DNA of 64,000 nucleotides from an uncultured Bacteroidales bacterium (lineage in GTDB: Bacteria > Bacteroidota > Bacteroidia > Bacteroidales > F082): the NCBI GenBank assembly GCA_905234275.1, contig CAJOHD010000005.1, positions 62,001-126,000 of the forward strand, written 5' to 3'. The notes under the pieces are model-generated. The model searched no databases. It was not told the origin of the DNA and saw only the letters and a list, made by a program, of their open reading frames with translations. Shown piece by piece: positions 40,560-50,595 of the stretch (positions are counted from its first letter, which is position 1; each line of letters opens with the position of its first letter). Made by a program: the position numbers and the translations under genes.

Positions 40560-40597
40560 CAAAGATAAAAATAATTCGCAAATTTTTAGTAATTTTG
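40560..40597. promoter_or_regulatory. Divergent promoters of recQ and typA
   Basis: Minus strand TATCTTTG (40567-40560), 15 bases from the recQ ATG; plus strand TAATTTTG (40590-40597), 27 bases before the typA ATG. Confidence 0.5.
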
Positions 40598-40624
40598 CGC
40601 CCGATTTTTTCAAAATTTAAGCAA

Positions 40625-42448
40625 ATGACAAGTATTCGTAATGTTGCGATAATCGCTCACGTTGACCACGGAAAGACAACTTTGGTGGACAGAATCCTGT
40701 ATCAGTCAAAACTTTTCAGGGAAGATAAGGATAATGGAGGAGATTTGATTCTGGATAACAACGACCTTGAGCGTGAACGAGGTATCACCATCTTGTCGAA
40801 GAACGTCTCAGTGCGTTACAAAGATGTGAAAATCAACATTATAGATACTCCTGGACACAGCGATTTCGGTGGTGAGGTGGAGCGTGTTTTGAATATGGCT
40901 GACGGCGTATTGCTTCTCGTTGATGCTTTCGAGGGTCCGATGCCGCAGACTCGTTTCGTGCTTGAGAAAGCTATCCAGCTCGGACTGAAACCAATCGTGG
41001 TGGTTAATAAAGTCGATAAGCCAAACTGCACTCCTGAAGAGACTCAAGAGGCAGTGTTCGACCTCATGTACAACCTCGGCGCAACTGATGACCAGCTCGA
41101 CTTCCCGACAGTGTTCGGTTCATCGAAACAAGGCTGGATGTCAGACCATTGGACACATGTCACAAACGACGTTTCTTACCTTTTGGATGTGATCATCAAC
41201 ACTATTCCGGAAGCAAAATATGAAGAAGGAACACCACAGATGCTTATCACTTCATTGGATTACAGTTCATACGTGGGCCGTATCGCGGTGGGTCGTCTGA
41301 AACGCGGTATCCTTCAGGCTGGAATGAATGTTTCGTTGGTGAAACGCGACGGCTCAATTGAAAAGAACCAAATCAAGGAATTATATACTTTCGAAGGTCT
41401 CGGCAAGGAAAGAACGAAAAAGCCTGTGATGGCTGGCGATATCGTCGCTGTGATGGGTCTTGAGAACTTCGAAATCGGTGACACTATTGCTGACTTTGAG
41501 AATCCTGAGGCATTGCCTCCAATCCATGTCGATGAGCCAACAATGAGTATGCTGTTCACCATCAACAACTCACCATTCTTCGGCAGAGAAGGCAAATTCG
41601 TGACATCACGCCACCTGCGCGAACGTCTTTACAGAGAGACTGAGAAGAACCTTGCTTTGAAGGTTGAAGACACCGATTCGCCTGATTCATTGATGGTTTA
41701 CGGTCGTGGTATCCTTCACCTCAGTATCTTGGTTGAGACGATGCGCCGTGAAGGTTATGAGTTCCAGATCGGTCAGCCAAAGGTTTTGTTGAAAGAAATA
41801 GACGGCAAGAAATGCGAGCCTATCGAGGTGATGAACGTGCAGGTTCCTGAAAACTTCGCAGGTCGCGTCATCGAGCTGGCATCACAGCATAAAGGCGAGA
41901 TGACCAACATGTCACCAAAGGGCGACCGTATGAACCTCGACTTTGATATCCCGGCACGTGGCTTGATCGGCTTACGTTCAGCAATGCTTACCGCAACAGA
42001 AGGCGAGGCGGTGATGTCGCATCGTTTCAAAGATTACGAGCCTTGGAAAGGCGATATGGACACACACGAGGTGGGCGCTCTCATCGCAATGGAAACTGGA
42101 ACAGCCGTTCCGTATGCTTTGTGGAAGCTTCAGGACCGTGGTAAATTCTTCGTGCAGCCTAATGAAGATGTCTACATGGGCGAGGTCATCGGTGAGAACA
42201 CCCGTGCAAACGATATCGTGTTGAACATCAACAAGACCAAGCATTTGACCAACGTGCGTGCTTCGGGTTCAGACGATAAAATAGTTCTTATCCCGCCAGT
42301 AAGGATGTCGCTTGAAGAATACATGGAATATATCCGTGATGACGAATATCTTGAAGTCACTCCGAAGAGCTTGCGTTTGCGTAAGATTATCCTTGATGAG
42401 ATTGAGCGCAAGAGAAGCGGCAGACACAGCGAAGAGATCAGCGACTAA
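40625..42448 (+). CDS. typA: Ribosome-binding GTPase TypA/BipA
   Basis: A 607-residue translational GTPase related to EF-G that acts in 50S assembly under stress. G1 is [16 protein letters not shown]2 [11 protein letters not shown]3 [16 protein letters not shown] and G4 VVNKVDKP. Domains II, III and V follow, with the BipA-specific [23 protein letters not shown] 40625 ([13 protein letters not shown]) is used rather than a start ten codons earlier. The last four bases overlap the end of the sensor-kinase gene. Confidence 0.96.
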   Translation: MTSIRNVAIIAHVDHGKTTLVDRILYQSKLFREDKDNGGDLILDNNDLERERGITILSKNVSVRYKDVKINIIDTPGHSDFGGEVERVLNMADGVLLLVDAFEGPMPQTRFVLEKAIQLGLKPIVVVNKVDKPNCTPEETQEAVFDLMYNLGATDDQLDFPTVFGSSKQGWMSDHWTHVTNDVSYLLDVIINTIPEAKYEEGTPQMLITSLDYSSYVGRIAVGRLKRGILQAGMNVSLVKRDGSIEKNQIKELYTFEGLGKERTKKPVMAGDIVAVMGLENFEIGDTIADFENPEALPPIHVDEPTMSMLFTINNSPFFGREGKFVTSRHLRERLYRETEKNLALKVEDTDSPDSLMVYGRGILHLSILVETMRREGYEFQIGQPKVLLKEIDGKKCEPIEVMNVQVPENFAGRVIELASQHKGEMTNMSPKGDRMNLDFDIPARGLIGLRSAMLTATEGEAVMSHRFKDYEPWKGDMDTHEVGALIAMETGTAVPYALWKLQDRGKFFVQPNEDVYMGEVIGENTRANDIVLNINKTKHLTNVRASGSDDKIVLIPPVRMSLEEYMEYIRDDEYLEVTPKSLRLRKIILDEIERKRSGRHSEEISD

Positions 42449-44904
42449 TCGGAAATATCATATTTTTCGGCTAACATAGCCAAGAGGGCATCGGATTGAT
42501 TCATGAATTCGATGCCTTTTTCTTCCCAGTCGGGAAGGGTGGAGGCGTCTTGACCACGGCGGTTGTCCATGTCGATGAGATATTCCGCCGATTTCTGCTC
42601 CAGCTGAATGAACATCGGGCGCATCTTGTGGCAAATGGACTGTGCTTTCGCAAAGTCGTGCTCGGTGATGGCATCGTTGAGGATGACGAGGTTGTCGGAT
42701 GTTGAGTTCACGAAAGTCTGCAGAATCTCGCGAATGGCGTTGCTGTCGTTGTCGAACATGCTGCAAAGTTGCGGAAAATCGTCAGAGAATTCGCATTTTT
42801 GGCGATCCTCATCAGGTATGCTTACATTTAATAATAATGCCAAGTCCTTGATGCTGAATGGCTTCTTGATATATCCATCAAAACCTTCATTGTGTGCGAA
42901 TTTTTCGGAATACTCGTCGCTGGCGGTCATGAGGATGACTTTTTTCTCTTTGTTGACGGCTTTTATCATCTTCATGACATCATTGCCGGAGAATGTGCCC
43001 ATCTCGCGATCGGTGAGGACAATATCATAGTTGTCAAGCTCATTGATGTATTTGTTAAACTCGATGTATGAGCGGCAGATGTCGGAGCTATGACCTAATT
43101 TGTTGAGCATTGCGCCAATGACTGCGAGTAGGCTGTTGTCGTCGTCAACGAGAAGGATGTGAAGCTTTTTATTTTGCGCAATAAGTTGAGTGTCAGGCGT
43201 TTCGGCTTGTTCTTCCTCTTTTTTATCCACCAGTTTGACAGGTATTGAAATCTCGATGTGACTGCCTTTTTCAAGTTCAGACATCACCTTGATATTGCCG
43301 CCGAGGATTTCGAGAAGTCCTTTCACGACGAAGAGACCGAAGCCATTGCCTTCCGCGAGACCTGTATTATTGTCGGCTTTGCTAAAAGGTTTGAATAGCT
43401 CCTCAATCTTTTCGGTTGGCATGCCGATACCTTGATCTATCACATTGAAAATCAATTTGTTGTTTACAAGATAAACACCAAAATGAACTTCACCTTCGAT
43501 AGTGTATTTTATAGCATTTGATATGATGTTGCTAACTACTTGCTTGATTTTCAACGCATCAGAGTTGATAAACAGGTTGTCGGCGATGTTTTTGTGATAG
43601 AAGAATCTCAGCTGTTTGTTCTCGGCTATCGGTTTGAACATGGTGACGAGCTGGTCGCATAGCTCCGACACGTTGAAATCGGCGCGACGGATAAACTGCT
43701 TACCTTGTTCGAGACTCGAAAACTCCAGCAAATTCGAGAGAAGCGAGAGGATGTGCTGTGACGAATACTTCATGGAATTGAGTCGCAGCCTGTCCTGTTC
43801 GTTATGTTGCTCCATCTGCATCAACTCGATGTATCCGATGACCGACGACAGCGGCGCTTTGATGTCGTGTGACACCGTAAGCAGCAGTTTGTGACGGCTT
43901 TCCATGATTTCCTCTGTGCGTTGCTGGGCTTCTTCCATAGCTCGACGAGCACGCGAGACACGCTTTATGTCTCTGGAAATCAAGAAGATAAACAATAAGA
44001 TGCAAATAAGGGCAACAGTACCTCCATACATCGTGTAATCCAAGCTGCGTTGAATCATCAACTCGCTCTTTTGAATCGCGATCATCACAGAAGTAAGGGT
44101 CTGCTTGTGAAGGATGATGAGCAGTCCTGAAATCTCTTCGGAAATCTCTTGATCAGATTTAATGAAACTTTGATATTGATTCTCAATGGTTTGCAACCTT
44201 TGAAGATATTCTTGTTTGCCTTTGTCGGTATAGATTTTTATACCTTCCATGAGGTCGATTCGGCTTCCTGGAGTTTCTTCAGTGATGGTGTCGTAAGTTG
44301 TCGTAGTGACCAAAATGACGCTGTCACGAGGTGTTTCGGATGAGAAGACACGATGGAAAAAGCCTTGTTTGTCAGCTTTTTTCACGATGGTGTCAACTTT
44401 GGTGGTAGCTACAATTCGCGTGGTTTTTTCTTTCGGCTTGTAGTCTGATAAAAGTTTATAAATCTCATCATACGGGTTAAAAATATCGTATTGATGAGTT
44501 AACTCTTTGATAATGTTTTCTTTACGATCAAGTAAATCAACAATGTCATTGAGAATTTTCGTGTTGTTGATGTCGTCTTCCGAATAAAAAATGATGGAAT
44601 CTTTGATGGCTGCAGTCTGTTGCAGATTCTGGTTAAAACTTATCAGATGCTCAGGATTTCCTGATATTGTGTAAAGCTGTGCATGCGACTGCGCCGCGTT
44701 GACATTTTGGATGAGCTCGTTGGTGAAATTCAACACTTTCTCGTTTCGGTCAATCGCAACTCTTTGATCAAGAATCGATTTCTTGAGATTTGAGATGTAA
44801 TATATAACGGCTGAGCAGACGATTATAGCCAAAATGTAAATGATCAAGGCCTCCCATCTGACTCGACTTTCGTAGTGTTTTCGTATGAATTTCGCTTCTC
44901 TCAT
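42445..44904 (-). CDS. Hybrid sensor histidine kinase with receiver and Hpt domains
   Basis: An 819-residue membrane kinase. Two membrane segments (about 19-38 and 293-310) enclose a helical periplasmic sensor of about 250 residues. Then follow HisKA with His346 in TVSHDIKAPLSS, HATPase_c (NAIKYT, DQGIGMP, GNGFGLFVVKGLLE), a receiver domain with Asp632 (IVLTDREM) and a C-terminal Hpt domain with His759 (SICHKMRP). This is a full phosphorelay (His, Asp, His) in one chain, with no output domain, so a separate response regulator must receive the phosphate. The NtrC-type regulator at 34306 is one possible partner. The ATG lies five bases after a -7 element. Confidence 0.92.
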   Translation of the reverse strand: MREAKFIRKHYESRVRWEALIIYILAIIVCSAVIYYISNLKKSILDQRVAIDRNEKVLNFTNELIQNVNAAQSHAQLYTISGNPEHLISFNQNLQQTAAIKDSIIFYSEDDINNTKILNDIVDLLDRKENIIKELTHQYDIFNPYDEIYKLLSDYKPKEKTTRIVATTKVDTIVKKADKQGFFHRVFSSETPRDSVILVTTTTYDTITEETPGSRIDLMEGIKIYTDKGKQEYLQRLQTIENQYQSFIKSDQEISEEISGLLIILHKQTLTSVMIAIQKSELMIQRSLDYTMYGGTVALICILLFIFLISRDIKRVSRARRAMEEAQQRTEEIMESRHKLLLTVSHDIKAPLSSVIGYIELMQMEQHNEQDRLRLNSMKYSSQHILSLLSNLLEFSSLEQGKQFIRRADFNVSELCDQLVTMFKPIAENKQLRFFYHKNIADNLFINSDALKIKQVVSNIISNAIKYTIEGEVHFGVYLVNNKLIFNVIDQGIGMPTEKIEELFKPFSKADNNTGLAEGNGFGLFVVKGLLEILGGNIKVMSELEKGSHIEISIPVKLVDKKEEEQAETPDTQLIAQNKKLHILLVDDDNSLLAVIGAMLNKLGHSSDICRSYIEFNKYINELDNYDIVLTDREMGTFSGNDVMKMIKAVNKEKKVILMTASDEYSEKFAHNEGFDGYIKKPFSIKDLALLLNVSIPDEDRQKCEFSDDFPQLCSMFDNDSNAIREILQTFVNSTSDNLVILNDAITEHDFAKAQSICHKMRPMFIQLEQKSAEYLIDMDNRRGQDASTLPDWEEKGIEFMNQSDALLAMLAEKYDISD

Positions 44905-44909
44905 CGTGA

Positions 44910-44957
44910 CAAAATTACTAAAAAAATGGTTTATGTCAGAAATATTTTATAATTTTG
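44910..44957. promoter_or_regulatory. Divergent promoters of the sensor kinase gene and galM
   Basis: Minus strand TAATTTTG (44917-44910), five bases from the kinase ATG; plus strand TAATTTTG (44950-44957), 19 bases before the galM ATG. Confidence 0.5.
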
Positions 44958-44976
44958 CGCAAATAATTTTGGAAAA

Positions 44977-46113
44977 ATGAGAAAGTTTTTTGTTTTGGCG
45001 CTTTGCGCGATGATTTTAATTGGTTGTACAAAGAAAAACAAGGTTAATCTTATGAATGTCAATGATTTCAACACCGAAGTGGATGGAAAGAAAGTTTCGC
45101 TTTACACTTTGAAAAATGGTTTTCTGACAATGCAGGTTACAAATTACGGCGGACGTGTTGTATCGCTGTGGATGCCTGATTACAGAGGAAGTTTTGAAGA
45201 TATAGTTCTCGGTTATGACAATATTGACCGTTATATTAATTGTACTGGCGAGAGATACCTTGGCGCAGTTGTCGGACGTTGCGCAAACCGCATCGCACAT
45301 GGTGAATTTACGCTTGATGGCAAGAAATATGAGCTTTATAAAAATAACGACGGCAACACCCTTCACGGTGGTGAGTTTGGCGTTGACCGCGTCGTTTGGG
45401 ATGTTAAGTCAGTGAATGACACTGCGATAGTGTTGCATGTGGTGTTGCCTGACGGATTGGACGGTTTTCCGGGCAACCTCGACATCACCATGACATACGC
45501 TTTGACTGCTGATAACGAGTTCCATGTCGATTATCTTGCAACTACTGATGCTCCGACGGTGTGCAACCTCTCGCATCATTCGTTTTTCAACTTGAAAGGC
45601 GAGGGTAACGGCACTATCCTCGACCATGAGCTGATGATTAACGGAAAGCTTATCACTGTTATTGACAAAAATCTTATTCCAACCGGTAATTTCATTCCTG
45701 TAAAAGGCACTCCGATGGATTTCATGCAAGCCAAACCAATAGGACGTGATATCGAGGCATATCATCCGCAGATGGTTAATGGCGGCGGCTATGATTTCAA
45801 CTGGGTTTTGAACAAACCTATCGGACAGATGGGCTTGGCTGCCTCTGTCTTTGAGCCGGAGTCGGGTAGGGCGATGGAGGTGTACACCGACCAGCCTGGA
45901 ATGCAGTTCTACAGCGGCAATTTCTTTGATGGCAAGACGACAGGTAAATATGGCAAGCCATTATGCAACCGTGCTTCGTTTGCCCTTGAGACACAGCAAT
46001 TCCCTGATGCTATAAATCAGCCTAACTTCCCAAGCGTGGTGTTGAGACCAGGCGAGGAGTATCATCACACCTGTATCTACAAGTTCGATGTGAAGAAGCC
46101 TACTAAGAAATAA
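44977..46113 (+). CDS. galM: Aldose 1-epimerase (mutarotase), lipoprotein
   Basis: It interconverts alpha and beta anomers of aldoses. The 378-residue protein has an export signal with lipobox ILIGC (Cys17), so it acts outside the cytoplasm, as is common in Bacteroidota. Catalytic blocks are LGAVVGRCANRIAHGEF, NTLHGG, VCNLSHHSFFNLKGEG and a C-terminal glutamate region RASFALETQQFPDAIN. It is convergent with the PII-like gene, only three bases apart. Confidence 0.93.
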   Translation: MRKFFVLALCAMILIGCTKKNKVNLMNVNDFNTEVDGKKVSLYTLKNGFLTMQVTNYGGRVVSLWMPDYRGSFEDIVLGYDNIDRYINCTGERYLGAVVGRCANRIAHGEFTLDGKKYELYKNNDGNTLHGGEFGVDRVVWDVKSVNDTAIVLHVVLPDGLDGFPGNLDITMTYALTADNEFHVDYLATTDAPTVCNLSHHSFFNLKGEGNGTILDHELMINGKLITVIDKNLIPTGNFIPVKGTPMDFMQAKPIGRDIEAYHPQMVNGGGYDFNWVLNKPIGQMGLAASVFEPESGRAMEVYTDQPGMQFYSGNFFDGKTTGKYGKPLCNRASFALETQQFPDAINQPNFPSVVLRPGEEYHHTCIYKFDVKKPTKK

Positions 46114-46116
46114 TTC

Positions 46117-46410
46117 TTAAACAGTCTTATCGATTTTCCAAGAGAACGCTCTCAGACCCAATTCCGGTGTCTGAAGGTCGTGCTCGTGCAGCATGTTCAT
46201 GATGCTGTCCACTTTCTCGTCGTCGACGAAGGTGAGCATGGCGTCGTTGAATGTAGGCCAGGTGTGGGTGCCATAATGGGCTTCGCCTGTTGCTGAGCCT
46301 CTGCCTGTGATTTCGTTCCACTTGGTGAATCCACGAACTCCTTGTTTTTCAAGGAGTTCGGAGATCTCTTCGTAATAAGCTTGATTATATGCTATGAAAA
46401 TTGCTGTCAT
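46117..46410 (-). CDS. PII-like small protein of the efflux operon
   Basis: A 97-residue protein with the ferredoxin-like beta-alpha-beta pattern of the PII superfamily: TAIFIAYNQAYYEEISELLE, GFTKWNEITGRG, a Gly/Thr-rich T-loop-like stretch (SATGEAHYGTHTW) and AMLTFVDDEKVDSIMNML. It lacks the exact PII signature (no typical uridylylation Tyr motif). It is last in the TolC-MFP-RND operon, 12 bases after the pump gene. A role as a sensor that adjusts the pump is inferred from position only. Confidence 0.75.
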   Translation of the reverse strand: MTAIFIAYNQAYYEEISELLEKQGVRGFTKWNEITGRGSATGEAHYGTHTWPTFNDAMLTFVDDEKVDSIMNMLHEHDLQTPELGLRAFSWKIDKTV

Positions 46411-46422
46411 TGTTATTCGATA

Positions 46423-49400
46423 TTAGTTAGCCATTGCAAGTCTTGCTGCTTTTCTTTCCTGACGTTTAATTCTTCTTGAGATGAATATTGCGTACAATGT
46501 CGGGATGAGCACGAGGGTGATGAGTGTTGAGATCGAGAGTCCCCACGACACTACCACGCCGAGTCCGTTCCACATCTCTGCGCCTTCGCCTGTTCCGAGA
46601 GCCATTGGCACCATACCGAGCACGGTGGTGAGAGTGGTCATGAGGATAGGACGCAGACGCTGACGTGATGCTGTGACGACAGATTCGTTGACACCCATGC
46701 CGCGTTCGAGACAAAGTCTGGTGTAGTCGATGAGCACGATACCGTTTTTCACCACGATACCCATCAAAATCATCACGCCGATGAGTGCCATGACACCCAA
46801 TGCCATGCCGTTGACTCTCAATCCGATCAAAACGCCAGTAATTGCGAATGGCACTGAGAACATGATGACGAACGGGTCGAGCAATGACTCAAACTGTGAT
46901 GCCATCACGACGTAGACCAAGATGATGATGAGGACGATGAGTGTGAACATGTCTTTGAAAGCATCTTGCTGATCCTCGTAGTCACCTGCGATTTTCACCA
47001 TGAATTCGGCTGGAATCTCAACATCGTCGATGCATCTCTCTGAAGCAGCCACGCCGTCGCTCAAGGCATAACCTTTCGACACTATGCCTGTGATGGTGAC
47101 GATACGCTCACGGTCTTTACGCTCGATAGTAGGAGGTGTGCGTCCTTCCACAATCTTAGCCACCTCGCTAAGTCTCACGGCATTACCTGATGAGCCGTAA
47201 AGCACAATGTTTTCAATGTTCTCGACACCTGTTCTGAATTCCGGGGCGTAACGTACACGGATGTTGTATTCGTCACCGTCTTCGCGGAAATACGACATCA
47301 CTGAGCCGTTGATGCGGTTTCTGACATATTGTGATGCCGTAGTGATATTGATGCCGTTGAGCATCAGCTTCTCACGGTCGAAATCGACGTGCATCTCAGG
47401 GGTGTATTCATCACGGCTGATGAGCACCTGCGAAATCTCAGGACATTCCTTCATCTCTGCTGCCAATTCGTTGGCGATGCGGTCGGAAACATTGAAGTCG
47501 TAGCCGTAAATCTCGACTTTCACGCTGGCTGTCGAGCCCATGCCCATACCTTCTGAAACGTTGTATTTCTTGATGACTGCATTGTTTCTAAGGTCTTTAC
47601 GGATATATTCCGCAATCTCCTGAGTGCTTCTCTTACGTGTGTCCTTGCTGCCAAGGTTGAGGTTCATCGCAAGGATGTGAGTGCCGTTGCTCTGCATTGA
47701 TGCGAAGGCGTTTTCTTCGTCAGCGACACCGTAACGATAGTTCATCACCTTGATCTCTGGAATTGCTTCCATGTATTTCTCAGCCAATTCAGCGCCCAGC
47801 TGACCGGTGATATCTTCTTGAGTACCAACAGGCAACTCAATGTTGACAGTCAGACGTCCCTGGTCCATGCTCGGCAGATATTCGGTCTTCATTCCAGGCA
47901 GGGTGGTGACAAGTGTCACTGCAAATATCACAATGGCGATGATGACCGTCAATGCTCTGTGTGTCACAGCCCAGTTGATGAGTCGTCCGTAGCCGCGGCT
48001 CAGCGCATCGAGACCTTTATTAATAGGTGTGAACAAAATCTTATGCCATGCATGGCTTCTTGGGTTGCGTTTCAAGAGTCTTGAGCACATCATTGGCACT
48101 AAAGTCAATGCGGCTGATGTTGATACTATCATGATGATACTGACGATCCAGCCAAGCTGATGGAAGAACACTCCGACGGCGCCGTTCACCATGGTGAGAG
48201 GCAGGAACACCGCCAACATGGTGAGGGTAGAGGCGATAACAGAAATTGACACCTCCTGCGTTGCGTGCACAGCGGCTTCTTTCGGCTTCGCACCTCGGTC
48301 GATATGCGAGGTGATGTTCTCCAAGACCACGATAGCGTCGTCCACCACCATACCGATGGCGATGGTCAAAGCACTCATTGAGATGATATTCAAGGTGTTA
48401 CCTGTCGCAAAGAGGTACACAACTGATGCGACCAACGAAATAGGGATAGACAACACGATGATGATTGTCGCTCTCCATCTTCCGAGGAAGATAAACACCA
48501 CCAGCATAACCACGATGAATGTGATGAAGATGGTCTCTTTCAATGAGTCGATGGTGTTGACGATGCTCTCGCTCGTATCGTTAATCAGGTTGATTTGAAT
48601 GTCGGAAGGAAGCGTTTTCTTAATCTTCGCCAGCTCTTTGTTGATGCCTTTACAAACCTGCACTGAGTTGGCGTCGGTCTGTTTCTGGATGGTCACCATG
48701 GCACCCTGAATCTTGTTTGAGAACACTTTCTGCAGACGTTCCTGTTCGCCGTCGTTCACTCTCGCGACGTCTTTCAAATAAATAGGTGTGCCTTGGAAGG
48801 TGCCGACGACCACGTCGAGCATCTCTTTTGCCGACTTGAACTCTTTCTCCACGCGCACGGCGTAAGTGTTTGAGCCGATGTCGATATTTCCGGCAGGAGT
48901 GTTACGGTTTTCGTAAGCCAAAGCCTGTGAAATCTGCTCGACAGTGAGATTATATGCCTCGAGTTTGTTAGGGTCGACATACACCTGAATCTCACGTTTC
49001 GGTGCGCCTGACACTGAGACGGTACCCACTCCAGCGACACGTGCCAAAGGCGTTGTGAGCTTGTCGTCAAGGATTTTGTCAAGACCCGAAAGACTCTCTT
49101 CGGCTGTCACGGAAAGGAACATCACAGGGATGTCTTCCATGCTGAACTTGAAGATGGTAGGGTTGCCTGCTCCGTCTGGCAGGTATTGCCGCACCATGTC
49201 TAATTTGTCTCGCACGTTGTTTGTCGCGTCCTCAATATCAATGCCGTATTCAAACTGCAGTGTGATGACTGACACGTTTTCTTTTGATGACGACGAGAGG
49301 TGTTTCAAGTCGCTCACGCCGTTGAGGGTGTTTTCCAAAGTCTTGGTGATATTCGTCTCGATATCTTCCGCGCTGGCGCCTGAATATGACGTCATCACCA

Positions 49401-49536
49401 TGATGGCGTTCGTTCCCATGTCAGGGAAGAGGTTGATCGACAGCTTGGTCAGAGCGAAAATACCCATAATGGCCACCGTGATGAAGACCAGGGAAACCGT
49501 TACCGGATGATTTACTGATGATCTATATAAACTCAT
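46423..49536 (-). CDS. RND efflux transporter, permease subunit
   Basis: A 1037-residue AcrB-type pump. Seen: N-terminal helix RSSVNHPVTVSLVFITVAIM, two large periplasmic loops, TM4 with VVDDAIVVLENITSHIDRG (the proton-relay Asp pair) and the C-terminal half MGIVVKNGIVLIDYTR. It has about twelve membrane segments. The hydrophobic-amphiphilic exporter (HAE) type is likely; no heavy-metal site was recognised. It works with the MFP at 49558 and TolC at 50596. Confidence 0.95.
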   Translation of the reverse strand: MSLYRSSVNHPVTVSLVFITVAIMGIFALTKLSINLFPDMGTNAIMVMTSYSGASAEDIETNITKTLENTLNGVSDLKHLSSSSKENVSVITLQFEYGIDIEDATNNVRDKLDMVRQYLPDGAGNPTIFKFSMEDIPVMFLSVTAEESLSGLDKILDDKLTTPLARVAGVGTVSVSGAPKREIQVYVDPNKLEAYNLTVEQISQALAYENRNTPAGNIDIGSNTYAVRVEKEFKSAKEMLDVVVGTFQGTPIYLKDVARVNDGEQERLQKVFSNKIQGAMVTIQKQTDANSVQVCKGINKELAKIKKTLPSDIQINLINDTSESIVNTIDSLKETIFITFIVVMLVVFIFLGRWRATIIIVLSIPISLVASVVYLFATGNTLNIISMSALTIAIGMVVDDAIVVLENITSHIDRGAKPKEAAVHATQEVSISVIASTLTMLAVFLPLTMVNGAVGVFFHQLGWIVSIIMIVSTSAALTLVPMMCSRLLKRNPRSHAWHKILFTPINKGLDALSRGYGRLINWAVTHRALTVIIAIVIFAVTLVTTLPGMKTEYLPSMDQGRLTVNIELPVGTQEDITGQLGAELAEKYMEAIPEIKVMNYRYGVADEENAFASMQSNGTHILAMNLNLGSKDTRKRSTQEIAEYIRKDLRNNAVIKKYNVSEGMGMGSTASVKVEIYGYDFNVSDRIANELAAEMKECPEISQVLISRDEYTPEMHVDFDREKLMLNGINITTASQYVRNRINGSVMSYFREDGDEYNIRVRYAPEFRTGVENIENIVLYGSSGNAVRLSEVAKIVEGRTPPTIERKDRERIVTITGIVSKGYALSDGVAASERCIDDVEIPAEFMVKIAGDYEDQQDAFKDMFTLIVLIIILVYVVMASQFESLLDPFVIMFSVPFAITGVLIGLRVNGMALGVMALIGVMILMGIVVKNGIVLIDYTRLCLERGMGVNESVVTASRQRLRPILMTTLTTVLGMVPMALGTGEGAEMWNGLGVVVSWGLSISTLITLVLIPTLYAIFISRRIKRQERKAARLAMAN

Positions 49537-49557
49537 GATTTTCTTCGATTTACAAGA

Positions 49558-50571
49558 TTATTTTACTACATCGACGGCGATACCGTTCTTCAATTTTGTC
49601 TGTCCTGTCATTACAACGGTGGCGTTGTCGTCCAAGCCGCTGATGACCTCGTATCTGTTGCCCATTCTGCGGCCGAGTTCGACGACGCTGTAAGTCACTG
49701 TGCCATCAGCATTTAAGACGTAGACATACTGCTCACCAGAACCGACTTGTTTCATGACGGCTCGGTCAGGCACCACAACACGATAGTTGTCGCCGTAGTT
49801 GACAGTGACGCGTGCGAACATACCCGGACGCAAAGCCAAATCTTTGTTTGCATACTTCACCTCAACGGCGAAAGTGTGTGTCATAGCGTTGATAGTAGGA
49901 TGGATGAGGTCGACAACACCTTTGAACACCTGGTCGCCATAAGCCTCGGTGGTGATATCCACTTCCATGCCTTTCTTAATCTGTGAATACTGGCTTTCCG
50001 AGATGTTGATGAGCATCTTCACAGGATTGATTTTCTGTATCACGAAAAGTGGCTGCGTCATAGCATACATGTCGCCGACGTCATAGTTGCGGGCTGTCAC
50101 GATACCTGAGATAGGGCTCTTCAAAACAGTGTTTTCCAAAAGGTTTTTGTATGTTTTTTTCGACACGTCGTATTTCAGCGTCATCGCCTCATAATCTGAC
50201 TGTGAGGTGGCTCCAATATCATGGAGCTGCTTGATTCTGCCATATTCGATGGAGTCGTTGATAAGCTGAAGTCTTGCCTTGTCGAGATTCACCTCGTCCA
50301 TGATGGCGAGTGTTTTTCCTGCTTCGACTTTGTCGCCAATCTCCACAAAAATCTTGCTGATACGTGCTGCTGACTGCGGCGCGATGTTATTCACGATGTC
50401 GGCCTCGATGGTCGTCGGATAGACCGAAAGCTGCGAGACGTATTCGGCATTAACTGTTGTGACTGTCACTTTAGGGTTTTCCATAACCTGCTGAGTGTTC
50501 TGATCCTGCTGTCCGCATGACATCAAAACGACGGCGGCTGTTGCGATTAATAATGTGCTTAACTTTTTCAT
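49558..50571 (-). CDS. RND efflux periplasmic adaptor (membrane fusion protein)
   Basis: A 337-residue lipoprotein with lipobox VLMSC (Cys19). It has a split lipoyl domain (ISKIFVEIGDKVEAGKTLAIMD and LKSPISGIVTARNYDVGD) around a short coiled coil, then beta-barrel and membrane-proximal parts. It bridges pump and TolC. It is 21 bases upstream of the permease gene in the operon order. Confidence 0.93.
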   Translation of the reverse strand: MKKLSTLLIATAAVVLMSCGQQDQNTQQVMENPKVTVTTVNAEYVSQLSVYPTTIEADIVNNIAPQSAARISKIFVEIGDKVEAGKTLAIMDEVNLDKARLQLINDSIEYGRIKQLHDIGATSQSDYEAMTLKYDVSKKTYKNLLENTVLKSPISGIVTARNYDVGDMYAMTQPLFVIQKINPVKMLINISESQYSQIKKGMEVDITTEAYGDQVFKGVVDLIHPTINAMTHTFAVEVKYANKDLALRPGMFARVTVNYGDNYRVVVPDRAVMKQVGSGEQYVYVLNADGTVTYSVVELGRRMGNRYEVISGLDDNATVVMTGQTKLKNGIAVDVVK

Positions 50572-50595
50572 ATTGCGTTTATTTTTATTTTCTTT

